64,000 bases of DNA. Source: Nitrosomonas oligotropha (GTDB lineage: Bacteria > Pseudomonadota > Gammaproteobacteria > Burkholderiales > Nitrosomonadaceae). This document shows, in pieces, positions 42,666 to 51,783 of this stretch. The notes beneath the pieces were generated by a model. It did not search any database. It was not told the DNA's origin and saw nothing but the letters and a program-made list of their open reading frames with translations. Every line of letters begins with the position of its first letter. Within the stretch, counting starts at the first letter, position 1. The DNA lies in NCBI RefSeq assembly GCF_900106555.1, contig NZ_FNOE01000011.1:1-64000 (forward strand), written 5' to 3'. A program made the position numbers and the translations under genes.

Positions 42666-45058
42666 TGCGGTTTGTTTCCTTGATACGACTGGCTGATGCT
42701 GCTGAGCTCCGTTAATCGTGCCGCTACCCGGTAATTGATACTTCCTTCGGGATATCCGCCATTGGCATCCGCTTCCCCCGCCGGTAAACCGGTCAGCAGC
42801 GTAATGGCTTGATCGATATTTTCCATCGCATAGACGTGAAATTGACCTGCCGTTGCGGCATCGACGACATTCTGGCGTAGCATCAGATGCTGGACATTGG
42901 CTGCGGGAATCAATACGCCTTGCGTGCCGGTCAATCCGCGTGCGTTGCAGATGTCAAAAAAACCTTCGATTTTTTCGTTTACTGCGCCAATGGCTTGGAC
43001 TTGACCCAACTGATTGATCGAGCCGGTCACGGCCAGCGACTGATTGATCGGCGCATCCGCCAGATTGGAAAGCAACGCGCATAATTCCGCCAGCGATGCG
43101 CTATCGCCATCGATCATGCCGTACGACTGCTCAAACGCCAGGCTGGCGGACAGCGCCAACGGTTGATTCTTGGCGTAACGCGCGGCCAGAAATGAAGAAA
43201 GAATGAACACGCCTTTAGAGTGAGTGGCTCCGGAGAGCTTGACCTCACGCTCAATATTGATCAAATCCCCTTTGCCCAAGTGGCTGGTGGCGGTAATCCG
43301 GATGGGTTGCGCAAAGGCGAAACCGCTGAGTCCGATAACCGCAAGACCGTTGACTTGTCCGGTTACCGCACCTTGCGTGCTGATCATCAGGATATCGCGC
43401 TGAATCGCCTCGTATAGCCGGTCTCTGATGCGATCTTGACGGCGGATCTGCGCATCGATCGCCTGCTGTACATCGCTGGCCAGCACGGTGTCATGATTTA
43501 CTGCGCGTGCCCAGTAATCGGATTCGCGCAGTAAATCCGCGATGCTGCGCATGTGCATGGACAGTTTCTCCGCATCACCCGCTTGGCGTGCGCTGTATTC
43601 AATCACCTGGGCAACTGCGAAGCGGTCGTAAGGCAGCAATCCTTCCTTGCGCGCCACAGTGGCGATCAATTTCGCATAGAGGAAATGACTCTCGGCGGTC
43701 CGTCCGATGGTTTCCTCGAAATCCGCGGCGACTTTGAATAGCTCACTGAACTCCGGATCGTATTGTTGCAGTAGGTAATAAAATAACCGGTCGCCGAATA
43801 AGACCACTTTGACATCCAGCGGAATCGGCTCCGGTTCGAGCGATACGGTGCTGACCAGGCTGTAAATCTGTCCCAGTGATTCGATATCAATCTTGCGGGC
43901 TTGCAGTGCGCGTTTCAAACCCTCCCAGGCAAACGGCTGCATCAGTACTTTGCGGATATCCAGCAGCAAGTAGCCGCCATTGGCCTGATGCAACGCACCG
44001 GGTTTGATTAAGGTGAAATGAGTGACCAGCGCGCCAAACTGAGCAATATGTTCCACCCGTCCTATCAAGTTGCTGTAGGTCGGATTATCTTCATAGACGA
44101 TGGGCGCTCCCGGTTTCTGATGATTCGAGCTCAGCACATTCACCTGATAATTGTTGAATGTTTGATGAGTGACGACGGTCATGCCGGAAATATTGACGGA
44201 TTCATCCGGTTTGCGGAAATCATCGACATGCATCACCATGTCTTGCTGTACGGCATCGAAGAAATCGAGCACGGCGGGTAAACCGGCATAGATTTCGCGC
44301 AATTCGTTGAGCATATGCGCAATGCTGGATAGCATGATATCGTGATTCAACTGCTTGATACGTTCACTGCGCTCGCGGCGGCGTTGCGGCAAGCGGGCCA
44401 AAATTTTTTCCAGATGCGCTTGCAATTCTGCAACATCGGTCTCGATCTGATCTTTTCTTTCCTGGGGCAACTTATCGTATTCATCCGGCGGAATGGCTTC
44501 GCGATTACGGCTTGGTGCCAGCGCAAATCCTTCTGGCGTGCGCAGCAGGATAATCTCTTTTTTCTCGGCTTCCGCTTCTAATTCCGCGATATCACGTTCT
44601 TGCCGTTCATTGTATTCTTGCTGTATCGCATTGATTCTGCCCCGATACTCCTCGCTTTCAAACTGCACGGGAATGGCGCTGCGCAAATAATCCACCAGCC
44701 GTGCCATGTGCGCACGCAATGCTTCCCCTTTGCCAGATGGTAATTTAAGCGCTTTCGGTTTGTGTGGTTGAGTGAAGTTATTGAGATAGCACCAATCTGG
44801 TGGTTCTGCTTCTTCGCTGGCTTTGCTTTCGAGAAATTGCTGCACTAAGGTGTGCCGGCCCATCCCGGGCGAGCCCAAGACAAAAAGATTGTAACCTTCC
44901 CGGCGAATGTCCGAACCGAAACGTACCGCATCCATGGCGCGCGCTTGGCCGATGATCTCTGTTAAGTCCGGTACGTCCGCCGTGGTCTTAAACGTGAATT
45001 GACCGGGATCGCAGGCATGACGTAACCGTTGCGGTTGCAGAGGAATAGTAGCGGTCAT
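42662..45058 (-). CDS. Lon-like ATP-dependent protease (LonB/YcbZ type)
   Basis: A 798-residue protein with an AAA ATPase module near the N-terminus (FVLGSPGMGRHTLVQ as Walker A). A long charged coiled-coil insertion follows, with ELEAEAEKKEIILLR near 160. The C-terminal Lon-type peptidase domain shows the Ser in MIDGDSASLAEL (about 650) and Lys in GAVNEKIEGFFD (about 695). It lacks the Lon N-terminal substrate domain and resembles the YcbZ/LonB group. Substrates unknown. Convergent overlap with the GGDEF-EAL gene by four bases. Confidence 0.83.
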   Translation of the reverse strand: MTATIPLQPQRLRHACDPGQFTFKTTADVPDLTEIIGQARAMDAVRFGSDIRREGYNLFVLGSPGMGRHTLVQQFLESKASEEAEPPDWCYLNNFTQPHKPKALKLPSGKGEALRAHMARLVDYLRSAIPVQFESEEYRGRINAIQQEYNERQERDIAELEAEAEKKEIILLRTPEGFALAPSRNREAIPPDEYDKLPQERKDQIETDVAELQAHLEKILARLPQRRRERSERIKQLNHDIMLSSIAHMLNELREIYAGLPAVLDFFDAVQQDMVMHVDDFRKPDESVNISGMTVVTHQTFNNYQVNVLSSNHQKPGAPIVYEDNPTYSNLIGRVEHIAQFGALVTHFTLIKPGALHQANGGYLLLDIRKVLMQPFAWEGLKRALQARKIDIESLGQIYSLVSTVSLEPEPIPLDVKVVLFGDRLFYYLLQQYDPEFSELFKVAADFEETIGRTAESHFLYAKLIATVARKEGLLPYDRFAVAQVIEYSARQAGDAEKLSMHMRSIADLLRESDYWARAVNHDTVLASDVQQAIDAQIRRQDRIRDRLYEAIQRDILMISTQGAVTGQVNGLAVIGLSGFAFAQPIRITATSHLGKGDLINIEREVKLSGATHSKGVFILSSFLAARYAKNQPLALSASLAFEQSYGMIDGDSASLAELCALLSNLADAPINQSLAVTGSINQLGQVQAIGAVNEKIEGFFDICNARGLTGTQGVLIPAANVQHLMLRQNVVDAATAGQFHVYAMENIDQAITLLTGLPAGEADANGGYPEGSINYRVAARLTELSSISQSYQGNKPH

Positions 45059-45427
45059 TATTTTTCTTCAGTAGGTTAGCGGATAATGGGTTGCCTGGTT
45101 GACACTTTTATGAGTAAAGTAGCAACCGGATCTTCCATGCGATAACCGTATTGTAATGGATGAAAGCGCTTAGCCAATACGGATCGTTAATTATTCACTT
45201 TTTCACAAGATATCAAATTTGTCATTGCATTGTGTGCATGGTACGGACGCGGTAATCGAACCGGAGAAGTGGCAAACTTCATCCGGTTGTTCCGGGAATG
45301 ACCGTGCCTTGAGAGAACGGCGGTTTTTGTGGCAGAAACCCTAGTGACCCCGAAAAGCCATGTTGAATACTGAGCCGGTACTTATCCTGTTGTTTAATTT
45401 TTTGCTTGCAAAGAGAGGAGAGAAAGA
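45059..45427. other. 369-bp divergent promoter region
   Basis: Separates the divergently transcribed Lon-like protease and RNase T2 genes. GC-poor segments with possible promoter elements but none that I can call with confidence. No gene seen. Confidence 0.5.
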
Positions 45428-46438
45428 ATGATAACGCTAAGAAAAAGTATGGTATTTCAAGTTTTTCTAATTGTTCTGACCATCGGTCATGCCCACCCCG
45501 TATGGGCGGATAAAGTATCCGGTGTTTTTACCGCACAGCAAGCTTGTCCGGCGTATGTGTCAAAGAACAAATCGACCAATCCGGATAATAAGCAGATTCT
45601 TGCGGGCAGCCAGTACGACATTATCGAAGTGATTAAACCCGGCCAGCCGAGCTGGTACCGGGTGGTTCTGCCCAATGCAGACCCCAAAGAACGCTGGGTA
45701 AGTGCCGAATGCGGTCAAGCTCAGATTACCGGCGGCGGAACGGGGGGGGGTGGAAATTCCGGTGGTAGCTGCAACACAGCCGGCCAGGCGGATAGTTATG
45801 TGCTGGCGCTGACGTGGCAGCCCGCTTTCTGTGAAACCAAGCCGGACAAAGCGGAATGTAAGATTACCAATCCCAAGGTTTATCAAGCCAGGCATTTTTC
45901 ATTGCATGGTTTATGGCCGAATAAAAAAAGCTGCGGGATACAGTACGGTTTTTGCGGCGATGTCAAAGGACAGAAGAGCAATTTCTGCGATTACCCGGCG
46001 GTTCAATTGGACGCCGATTCTACGGCTTCATTAGCTGAAGTGATGCCCAGTGTGACATCAGGTTCCTGTCTTGAACGGCACGAATGGTTCAAGCATGGCA
46101 CTTGCCAGGCGAACTGGTCAATGGGAGGCTATTTTGATCTGGCAGCCGATTTGACGCGCCAATTCAACGATGCCGGGGTGGCTTACTTCATGAATCGCCG
46201 GATCGGTCAGCAGGTCCGCACGGAAGATTTCCTTGGTCGCGTGGTTGCGGTGCTTGGCCCCGCAGTTAAAGACCGCATCAAATTGACTTGCAATCAAGGC
46301 ATGCTGGTCGAAGTGCAACTGAATTTGTCAGCTGACTTGAAACCGGGCGCCGATCTGGAGAAATTGATGGAGAATGCGCCGCTGCAAGGTAAATCCAATT
46401 GCGGCGATACTTTCCTGGTTGATGCTATCGGGCAATAG
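45428..46438 (+). CDS. Secreted RNase T2-family ribonuclease
   Basis: A 336-residue exported protein (signal cleaved near VWA-DK). A small SH3-like region at about 30-95 is followed by a Gly/Ser linker encoded partly by nine consecutive G. The RNase T2 domain has both catalytic signatures: FSLHGLWP (about 156, His) and ERHEWFKHGTC (about 216, Glu/His). Many cysteines suggest disulfides outside the cytoplasm. It would degrade RNA in the periplasm or medium to recover nucleotides. GAGGAGA precedes the ATG. It faces the M10 protease gene over a 14-bp hairpin. Confidence 0.88.
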   Translation: MITLRKSMVFQVFLIVLTIGHAHPVWADKVSGVFTAQQACPAYVSKNKSTNPDNKQILAGSQYDIIEVIKPGQPSWYRVVLPNADPKERWVSAECGQAQITGGGTGGGGNSGGSCNTAGQADSYVLALTWQPAFCETKPDKAECKITNPKVYQARHFSLHGLWPNKKSCGIQYGFCGDVKGQKSNFCDYPAVQLDADSTASLAEVMPSVTSGSCLERHEWFKHGTCQANWSMGGYFDLAADLTRQFNDAGVAYFMNRRIGQQVRTEDFLGRVVAVLGPAVKDRIKLTCNQGMLVEVQLNLSADLKPGADLEKLMENAPLQGKSNCGDTFLVDAIGQ

Positions 46439-46468
46439 TCAGCGCGTCAATGAAACGTTAAGCTAGTT

Positions 46469-46510
46469 GATTACGTTCCCGGTCACTCCACTACCTCCGG
46501 GAACGTAATC
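46469..46510. terminator. 14-bp perfect hairpin between convergent genes
   Basis: GATTACGTTCCCGG (46469-46482) and CCGGGAACGTAATC (46497-46510) are perfect complements with a 14-base loop. No U-run follows on either side, so it may act as an RNA 3'-end structure rather than a classical terminator. Confidence 0.55.
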
Positions 46511-46535
46511 CGCAAACTATTGCGTGTTTACACAA

Positions 46536-47801
46536 TTACAAAGCCTGAAACACCACATCGCTCACTGAAAGCGCCGTCGACTGCTGCAGCACGCCGACAA
46601 ATGTGATGCTGGCAATGTCGCTGACAAAGTGCACCACGATATCATCGCCTTGTGCATCGATGCTGGTGATATACGGTGATAGTTGCGCATAGTCCGCAAC
46701 CCCCAATCCGGTATCGAATGCCACTTTATCCACGCCCGGAACGAAATCCTGAAAAGTATAGAAACCGACACTGGATAGCCCGAAGATATCGGAACCTTCG
46801 CCACCGGCCATGCTGTCGCTGCCTAATCGTCCGATCAGCGTGTCGTTGCCGCTGTTTCCGATCAACGTATTATTGGCGCTATTTCCCACTAGCTTATCGT
46901 TACCGGAGCCGCCGATGGCATTTTCGATCACTGAATTTAATCCCAGTGACAAATTATCAACCGCAGCAGGGCCTGCCGGGATGAGGCCGACCGAGCTGAG
47001 CGTGCCAGGTGCGGCGGCATTGAGATTGAGTGTGACGGCTGTCGTCAAACCGGATGCATCGAGCGTGTCGGTGCCGCCGTCATCGTAGATGGTTTGCACA
47101 ATATGGCCGCTGTCTGTCGTGAACGTGTAGGTGTCATCGCTGGTATTGACCGGTTTGGCATTATAAAGATAAGCCAACGCTGCATAATCATAGGGTGCGA
47201 GATTGATCCGCTCGAGACCTTGGCTTTGTTGGGTGTACGACATGATGCTGAATAGTTCCGAATCCTCCACGCCAGTCAAGAACGGTCCGTCATTGGGATT
47301 CGATGATCCCGGGTCTGCCGCGTTGTAATCTCCGGGATGCTTCAATCCAAGGGTGTGTCCGATTTCATGGATCAAAGTTGAATAGGCATTGGTCCCCTTT
47401 ACCACGTGGGTTGTTTGCGAAACTGCGGCTACATTGTTGATGTATAGATCTCCTGCGGTATCGCCGGTAAATTTTTCCGGATAATAGGCATAACCGGCCG
47501 TAGCAGCCTGGGAATTATTGCCGAAACGAAGCTGACCGTACGATGACACGGAATCATGCACCTCGGTGAATGTGATGTTGAATTGCGACGACAGCGTAGC
47601 CAGGATTTCCCGCACGGCGGTTTGCTGATCGCTGGTCATTACGCTGAAGCCGTTGCCATCCTGAGCCGGATCCGCATATACCGGTAACGCCGACATGAAG
47701 CTATACGTCAACGCCACGGTTCCGCTGGGTCCCGCATCCCAGCGGATGTCACTGCCCGCCAGCACAGCGTCAATACGATAATCGTCCGTAATACTCGGCA
47801 T
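46536..47801 (-). CDS. M10 (serralysin-like) metalloprotease with RTX repeats
   Basis: A 421-residue secreted protease without an N-terminal signal, as for type I-secreted proteins. The zinc motif is HEIGHTLGLKHPGDY near residue 150, followed by a Met-turn (SIMSYTQ). The C-terminal half has calcium-binding nonapeptides (GGSGNDKLV, GNSGNDTLI, GGEGSDIFG) and a beta-rich end. The ATG at 47801 has AAGGAG upstream; the frame extends 11 codons further without support. No type I secretion genes are adjacent. Expected to act outside the cell on proteins. Confidence 0.88.
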   Translation of the reverse strand: MPSITDDYRIDAVLAGSDIRWDAGPSGTVALTYSFMSALPVYADPAQDGNGFSVMTSDQQTAVREILATLSSQFNITFTEVHDSVSSYGQLRFGNNSQAATAGYAYYPEKFTGDTAGDLYINNVAAVSQTTHVVKGTNAYSTLIHEIGHTLGLKHPGDYNAADPGSSNPNDGPFLTGVEDSELFSIMSYTQQSQGLERINLAPYDYAALAYLYNAKPVNTSDDTYTFTTDSGHIVQTIYDDGGTDTLDASGLTTAVTLNLNAAAPGTLSSVGLIPAGPAAVDNLSLGLNSVIENAIGGSGNDKLVGNSANNTLIGNSGNDTLIGRLGSDSMAGGEGSDIFGLSSVGFYTFQDFVPGVDKVAFDTGLGVADYAQLSPYITSIDAQGDDIVVHFVSDIASITFVGVLQQSTALSVSDVVFQAL

Positions 47802-47969
47802 ACTTTTCTCCTTGCAAAATGTACAGATAGGCAATTAATTCTTGGTTTGCGGATTATAAAGCGATGAAAAACAGAGCAATCGCAATAACATCGTAACTTT
47901 CTTGTTCTAATTTCCGGATTTGGTCTGGCAGTAATTTTCTGCGATGAAGAAATACCAAATCTGACTGCT

Positions 47970-48668
47970 TTACCAAGGCACCACTTGCCCATCGAACGCA
48001 TAAAACTTCCCGGAATCCTGCAATGTGAGATTGCCGATCACGCGGCGCATGCCGGTGACGCTTTGTTCGGCGGTGATCAACGCACCGGGGCCGCCCATGT
48101 CGGTTTTGACCCAACCCGGATGCAACACGACGGCGATGATTTTTTTGGGATTCAAGTCGATTGACAGGCTTTTCATCACGATGTTGACACCTGCTTTGCT
48201 GGAGCGGTAGATATAACTTCCACCGCCGCGGTTGTCGGCGATGCTGCCCATTTTGCTGGTGATGGTGGCGATGGTTTTGAGTTCGCTGCGCGCGATCCGC
48301 TGGATAAAGGCTTCGGTTATTTTCAGCGGCGCCATGGTGTTGACTGCGAAAGCCTGTTGCCAGGCGGCATAGTCAGTTTCGCCCAGAGCATCACCGCGCG
48401 CGGGGGGATAGACGCCGGCATTATTGATGAGCAGATCAATCGGCTGCTCGGATAATGTTTGTGCCAATTGATCAATCTGCGCGTGATCGATGACATCCAG
48501 CGCATGCACGGTGATTTGATCTGGGTATTGCGCGGCGAGGCGATTGAGCGCCTCGGCGGCTGCCGGTTTGCGGCAGCAAGCAACAACCCGCCAACCATCT
48601 GCGGCATATTGCCGCACAAACTCCAGTCCGATGCCCCGGTTCGCGCCGGTAATCAACATTGTTCTCAT
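47970..48668 (-). CDS. SDR-family oxidoreductase
   Basis: A 232-residue classical short-chain dehydrogenase: NAD(P) loop TGANRGIG at residues 7-14, NNAG near 85, and the catalytic YxxxK (YIYRSSKAG) near 152. The substrate cannot be inferred. A reverse-strand frame covers much of it but lacks support. It is separated from the M10 protease by 168 bases on the same strand. Its length and motifs suggest a functional reductase. Confidence 0.85.
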   Translation of the reverse strand: MRTMLITGANRGIGLEFVRQYAADGWRVVACCRKPAAAEALNRLAAQYPDQITVHALDVIDHAQIDQLAQTLSEQPIDLLINNAGVYPPARGDALGETDYAAWQQAFAVNTMAPLKITEAFIQRIARSELKTIATITSKMGSIADNRGGGSYIYRSSKAGVNIVMKSLSIDLNPKKIIAVVLHPGWVKTDMGGPGALITAEQSVTGMRRVIGNLTLQDSGKFYAFDGQVVPW

Positions 48669-48970
48669 TTTTCTCTCGCGTATTTATTGCAGGAAGCCGA
48701 TTGCTGAAATGTGCCGGTTGAATGTGACAGAGTTAATGTAAATCATGATCTTATCAATCTCCAGTTTTATTAAGCGGGTTCCAATTCATGATAGCACTTT
48801 CCCGGACGGTTAATGGAACGTGATCAATGACATGAAAAACATTGTGCTATGTAGGTGATTATTAAGACTACATATTCACTTGACGAAGATAATATGTCTG
48901 ACTACTATAAAGAAAGCAGCATGGATTATTGCTGTTTTTTGTCTTTCTTTAACTATTTTAAGGGCTTATT
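48669..48970. other. 302-bp region with cytochrome P460 promoter
   Basis: Divergent between the SDR gene and the cytochrome P460 gene. It carries one well-matched sigma-70 promoter for the latter (separate entry). No gene seen. Confidence 0.6.
48880..48908 (+). promoter_or_regulatory. Predicted sigma-70 promoter of cytochrome P460
   Basis: TTGACG (48880-48885) and TACTAT (48903-48908) are separated by 17 bases, with the start codon about 62 bases downstream of the -10. One or two mismatches to consensus. Supports independent expression of the cytochrome. Confidence 0.65.
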
Positions 48971-49564
48971 ATGTTACAGTTTAAAAAGACGTTATTAGGT
49001 GGTATTGCACCATTACTGTTATCTATTGCACTGGCAAGTCCGGTAATTGCTTCCGATGGGCATCATGCACATGGAAAAGATCATAATTTTGCCGCCTTTA
49101 ACAAAGATAATATTTTGCTCACGCCAAGAGGTTATCGTGAATGGGTTTTTGTCGGCGCACCGGTTACACCTAACGATATGAATGACGGCAAAGCCGTATT
49201 CCCAGAATTTCACAATGTGTACATCGATCCAACCAGTTGGAAACATTGGAAGAAAACCGGTGAATTCCGTGATGGAACGATTATTGTGAAAGAATTGGTG
49301 AGTGTAGGATCTAAATCAGCACCGAGCGGAAATGGCTATTTCGCGGGAGAATTCAATGGAATCGCTGCGATGGTAAAAGATTCCAAACGTTTCCCGAACA
49401 GACCGGGTAACTGGGCATTCTTCGGTTTCGAATCTTATGAAGCCAAGGAAGGCGCAATACAGGCTGATGAGGCTTGCGCAGCTTGCCATAAAGATAATGC
49501 CGCGCAAGACATGGTATTCACTCAATACTACCCCGTATTACGCGCTGCTAAGCCTAAAAAATAA
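48971..49564 (+). CDS. Cytochrome P460
   Basis: A 197-residue periplasmic c-type haem protein: signal peptide (cleaved near VIA-SD), then the family body LLTPRGYREWVFVG, FPEFHNVYIDP, WKHWKKTGEFRDG and a single haem motif CAACH near residue 169. Cytochrome P460 of Nitrosomonas europaea carries a lysine cross-linked haem and oxidises hydroxylamine, giving nitrous oxide anaerobically. The lysine-rich region around WKHWKK is conserved, but I cannot prove which lysine forms the cross-link. A promoter at 48880 and a terminator at 49605 make it monocistronic. Confidence 0.93.
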   Translation: MLQFKKTLLGGIAPLLLSIALASPVIASDGHHAHGKDHNFAAFNKDNILLTPRGYREWVFVGAPVTPNDMNDGKAVFPEFHNVYIDPTSWKHWKKTGEFRDGTIIVKELVSVGSKSAPSGNGYFAGEFNGIAAMVKDSKRFPNRPGNWAFFGFESYEAKEGAIQADEACAACHKDNAAQDMVFTQYYPVLRAAKPKK

Positions 49565-49604
49565 TTAAGTTGATGGCGAATTAGCCATCATTGGTTTTTG
49601 AACG

Positions 49605-49650
49605 AAGCAATTTGATTCGTGATGAACATGGATCAAATTGCTTTTTTATT
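49605..49650. terminator. Intrinsic terminator after cytochrome P460
   Basis: AAGCAATTTGAT (49605-49616) pairs perfectly with ATCAAATTGCTT (49632-49643), followed by TTTTTTATTT. The complementary U-run may also stop gloB transcription from the other side. Confidence 0.8.
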
Positions 49651-49674
49651 TGAGTATCGATATGGGTTGTGTTT

Positions 49675-50448
49675 TCAGAAGTTATTTTTCCATTCTCGCA
49701 ATACCGAGAAAACGCTGAGTGGATCCGGGAGCGTTATTGCAGCGTGTTGCTGCGCGCTTTCGATGAGTGCTTGCTGATCGCAGCGCAGGAAAGGATTTAC
49801 GGCTTTTTCAAGAAACAATGGCGAGGGAAGCGTCGGGATATTTTGCCGCCGCCGTTGTTGCGCGGTGATTTCCAGTTCGATGAGTTTCCGGTTTTCCGGA
49901 TCAACCGCTCTGGCAAAGCGGATGTTGCTCAACGTATATTCATGGGTGCAATAAATATTGGTATCTTCGGGTAACCGAGCCAGCTTCTGCAAGGACTGGT
50001 ACATTTGCTGCGCGTTCCCTTCAAATATCCGCCCGCAGCCGCAAGAAAAGAGCGTATCGCCACAAAATACCAAGGCAAATGGATCGGTTCCATAATAAGC
50101 AATATGGCCGCGGGTATGCCCGGGAATATCCATGACGGTAAGACGCAGCGGCAGTTGCGGCACATCGATCTGATCGTTTTCCCGGACCGGGTGCGTAACT
50201 TCCGCGATGGCTTCATTGCATGGTCCGTATACCGGCACAGCGGATAATCGCCGCAGCTCGGCAATACCTCCGGTATGATCGCTATGATGATGGGTGATAA
50301 GAATCGCGCATAATTGCAGTTTTTCCGTTTGCAAATAATCTATAACGGGAAACGCTATACCCGGATCGATTACCACGGCATAATCCCGGTTGTGAATGAC
50401 CCAGATATAATTGTCTCTAAATGCAGGTACCGGCTGAATGTTCAACAT
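49675..50448 (-). CDS. gloB: Hydroxyacylglutathione hydrolase (glyoxalase II)
   Basis: A 257-residue metallo-beta-lactamase-fold enzyme that hydrolyses S-D-lactoylglutathione to D-lactate and glutathione, the second step of methylglyoxal detoxification. The metal motif THHHSDHTGG is near residue 54, GHTRGHIAYY near 110 and CGDTLFSCGCGRIFEG near 135. The C-terminal THEYTLSNIRFA binding region is present. Length is typical. It is divergent from the methyltransferase gene by about 85 bases. Confidence 0.93.
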   Translation of the reverse strand: MLNIQPVPAFRDNYIWVIHNRDYAVVIDPGIAFPVIDYLQTEKLQLCAILITHHHSDHTGGIAELRRLSAVPVYGPCNEAIAEVTHPVRENDQIDVPQLPLRLTVMDIPGHTRGHIAYYGTDPFALVFCGDTLFSCGCGRIFEGNAQQMYQSLQKLARLPEDTNIYCTHEYTLSNIRFARAVDPENRKLIELEITAQQRRRQNIPTLPSPLFLEKAVNPFLRCDQQALIESAQQHAAITLPDPLSVFSVLREWKNNF

Positions 50449-50533
50449 GAAATTTCCCTATCTTACGAATGGTGAAGCTGATGTTTTTGATCGGATGAGT
50501 TCAATCGTATAAATTTAAGCAGAATTATTGATC

Positions 50534-51304
50534 ATGACTGTTCAAAATGTTCAACAGTGGTTCGAATCCTCGCTTGGTCAATATCTGATCGAACATGAGC
50601 AGTGCTACTTTGATCAGGTTGTGGCGAATATTTTTGGCTACAATGCCGTGCAAATCGGCTGGCCGCAATTTAATTTTCTGCGCTTGAATAGAATGCCTTT
50701 TCATTTCTCCGTGGGACTTGAGACTGGAGCATCCTTGCGTGCCGCGCCGGGTTTTCTGCCGATTCAGAGCAACAGTGTCGATCTTGTCATTCTGCCACAT
50801 ACGCTTGAGTTTAATGCCAATCCGCATCAAATTTTACGTGAAGTACATCGAATTTTGATACCGGAAGGTCATGTCGTGATATCCGGCTTTAATCCGTTCA
50901 GCTTGTGGGGAGTGTGCCATTACTTGCGGTCGACCCGGCGGGAATTTCCCTGGAATGGTCAGTTTATTGCGTTGTCACGGCTTAAAGATTGGTTGAAGTT
51001 ACTGGATTTTGAAATGGCTGGCGGCCGGTTATGCTGCTATACACCGCCTTTTAAGCAAGAAAAGTGGCGAAAACGGCTCAGTTTTATGGAGGCGGCAGGG
51101 GATCGCTGGTGGCCGATTTCCGGGGGAGTGTATTTTTTGCATGCGATTAAGCATATGCACGGTATGCGGATTATCAAGCCGGATTGGAAGAATTGTCTCA
51201 ATGCCCGGAAAAAAATGGTGCCGGTCGCGCAAAGAGTAAATGAAGCTTCGCTTGAAGAGAAGTCAGCGGAAAAGCTCAATCAGACTGATGAGTCGCGCAG
51301 ATAA
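50534..51304 (+). CDS. SAM-dependent methyltransferase-like protein
   Basis: A 256-residue protein with a partial class I methyltransferase core: [20 protein letters not shown] resembles motifs II/III, and [19 protein letters not shown] the later strands. The glycine-rich motif I is weak, so activity is uncertain. The ATG at 50534 is chosen over an earlier TTG. The stop overlaps the rnhA start (TAATG). Its fixed position before rnhA and dnaQ suggests an RNA or replication-related target, but this is only context. Confidence 0.68.
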   Translation: MTVQNVQQWFESSLGQYLIEHEQCYFDQVVANIFGYNAVQIGWPQFNFLRLNRMPFHFSVGLETGASLRAAPGFLPIQSNSVDLVILPHTLEFNANPHQILREVHRILIPEGHVVISGFNPFSLWGVCHYLRSTRREFPWNGQFIALSRLKDWLKLLDFEMAGGRLCCYTPPFKQEKWRKRLSFMEAAGDRWWPISGGVYFLHAIKHMHGMRIIKPDWKNCLNARKKMVPVAQRVNEASLEEKSAEKLNQTDESRR

Positions 51305-51759
51305 TGAGTACAGCAGATGCTAAAGTGGTTGAGATCTATACGGATGGTGCTTGCAAAGGAAACCCGGGCGTTGGGGGGTGGGGTGCTTTGCTGCGCTATG
51401 CCGGTCATGAGCGTGAGATTTTCGGCGGAGAACAATTAACCACGAACAATCGCATGGAATTACTCGCGGCCATACGCGCTTTGGAATCACTCAAGCGTCC
51501 TTGCAAAGTGCATCTCCATACCGATTCGCAATACGTTCAGCGGGGCATCAGCGAATGGCTCGATTCGTGGAAAGCCCGGAATTGGCGAACCGCGAACAAA
51601 AAGCCCGTAAAGAATGAAGATTTATGGAGACAGCTGGATGAGTTAGCGCAGCAACATGAGATTGAATGGTGTTGGGTGCGTGGGCATTCCGGGCATGTGG
51701 AGAATGAGCGCGCCGATCAACTGGCAAATCGTGGCGTGGAAATGATAACTTCCGGATAA
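51304..51759 (+). CDS. rnhA: Ribonuclease HI
   Basis: A 151-residue enzyme that cleaves RNA in RNA-DNA hybrids. The acidic catalytic residues are visible: [12 protein letters not shown] (Asp), [13 protein letters not shown] (Glu) and HTDSQYV (Asp), with the His-containing loop [13 protein letters not shown] and its Asp. Length is typical. The ATG overlaps the stop of the upstream methyltransferase gene and dnaQ follows 24 bases later, a common arrangement. Confidence 0.95.
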   Translation: MSTADAKVVEIYTDGACKGNPGVGGWGALLRYAGHEREIFGGEQLTTNNRMELLAAIRALESLKRPCKVHLHTDSQYVQRGISEWLDSWKARNWRTANKKPVKNEDLWRQLDELAQQHEIEWCWVRGHSGHVENERADQLANRGVEMITSG

Positions 51760-51783
51760 GTAGAGTAAATTCTAGGATCTGAT

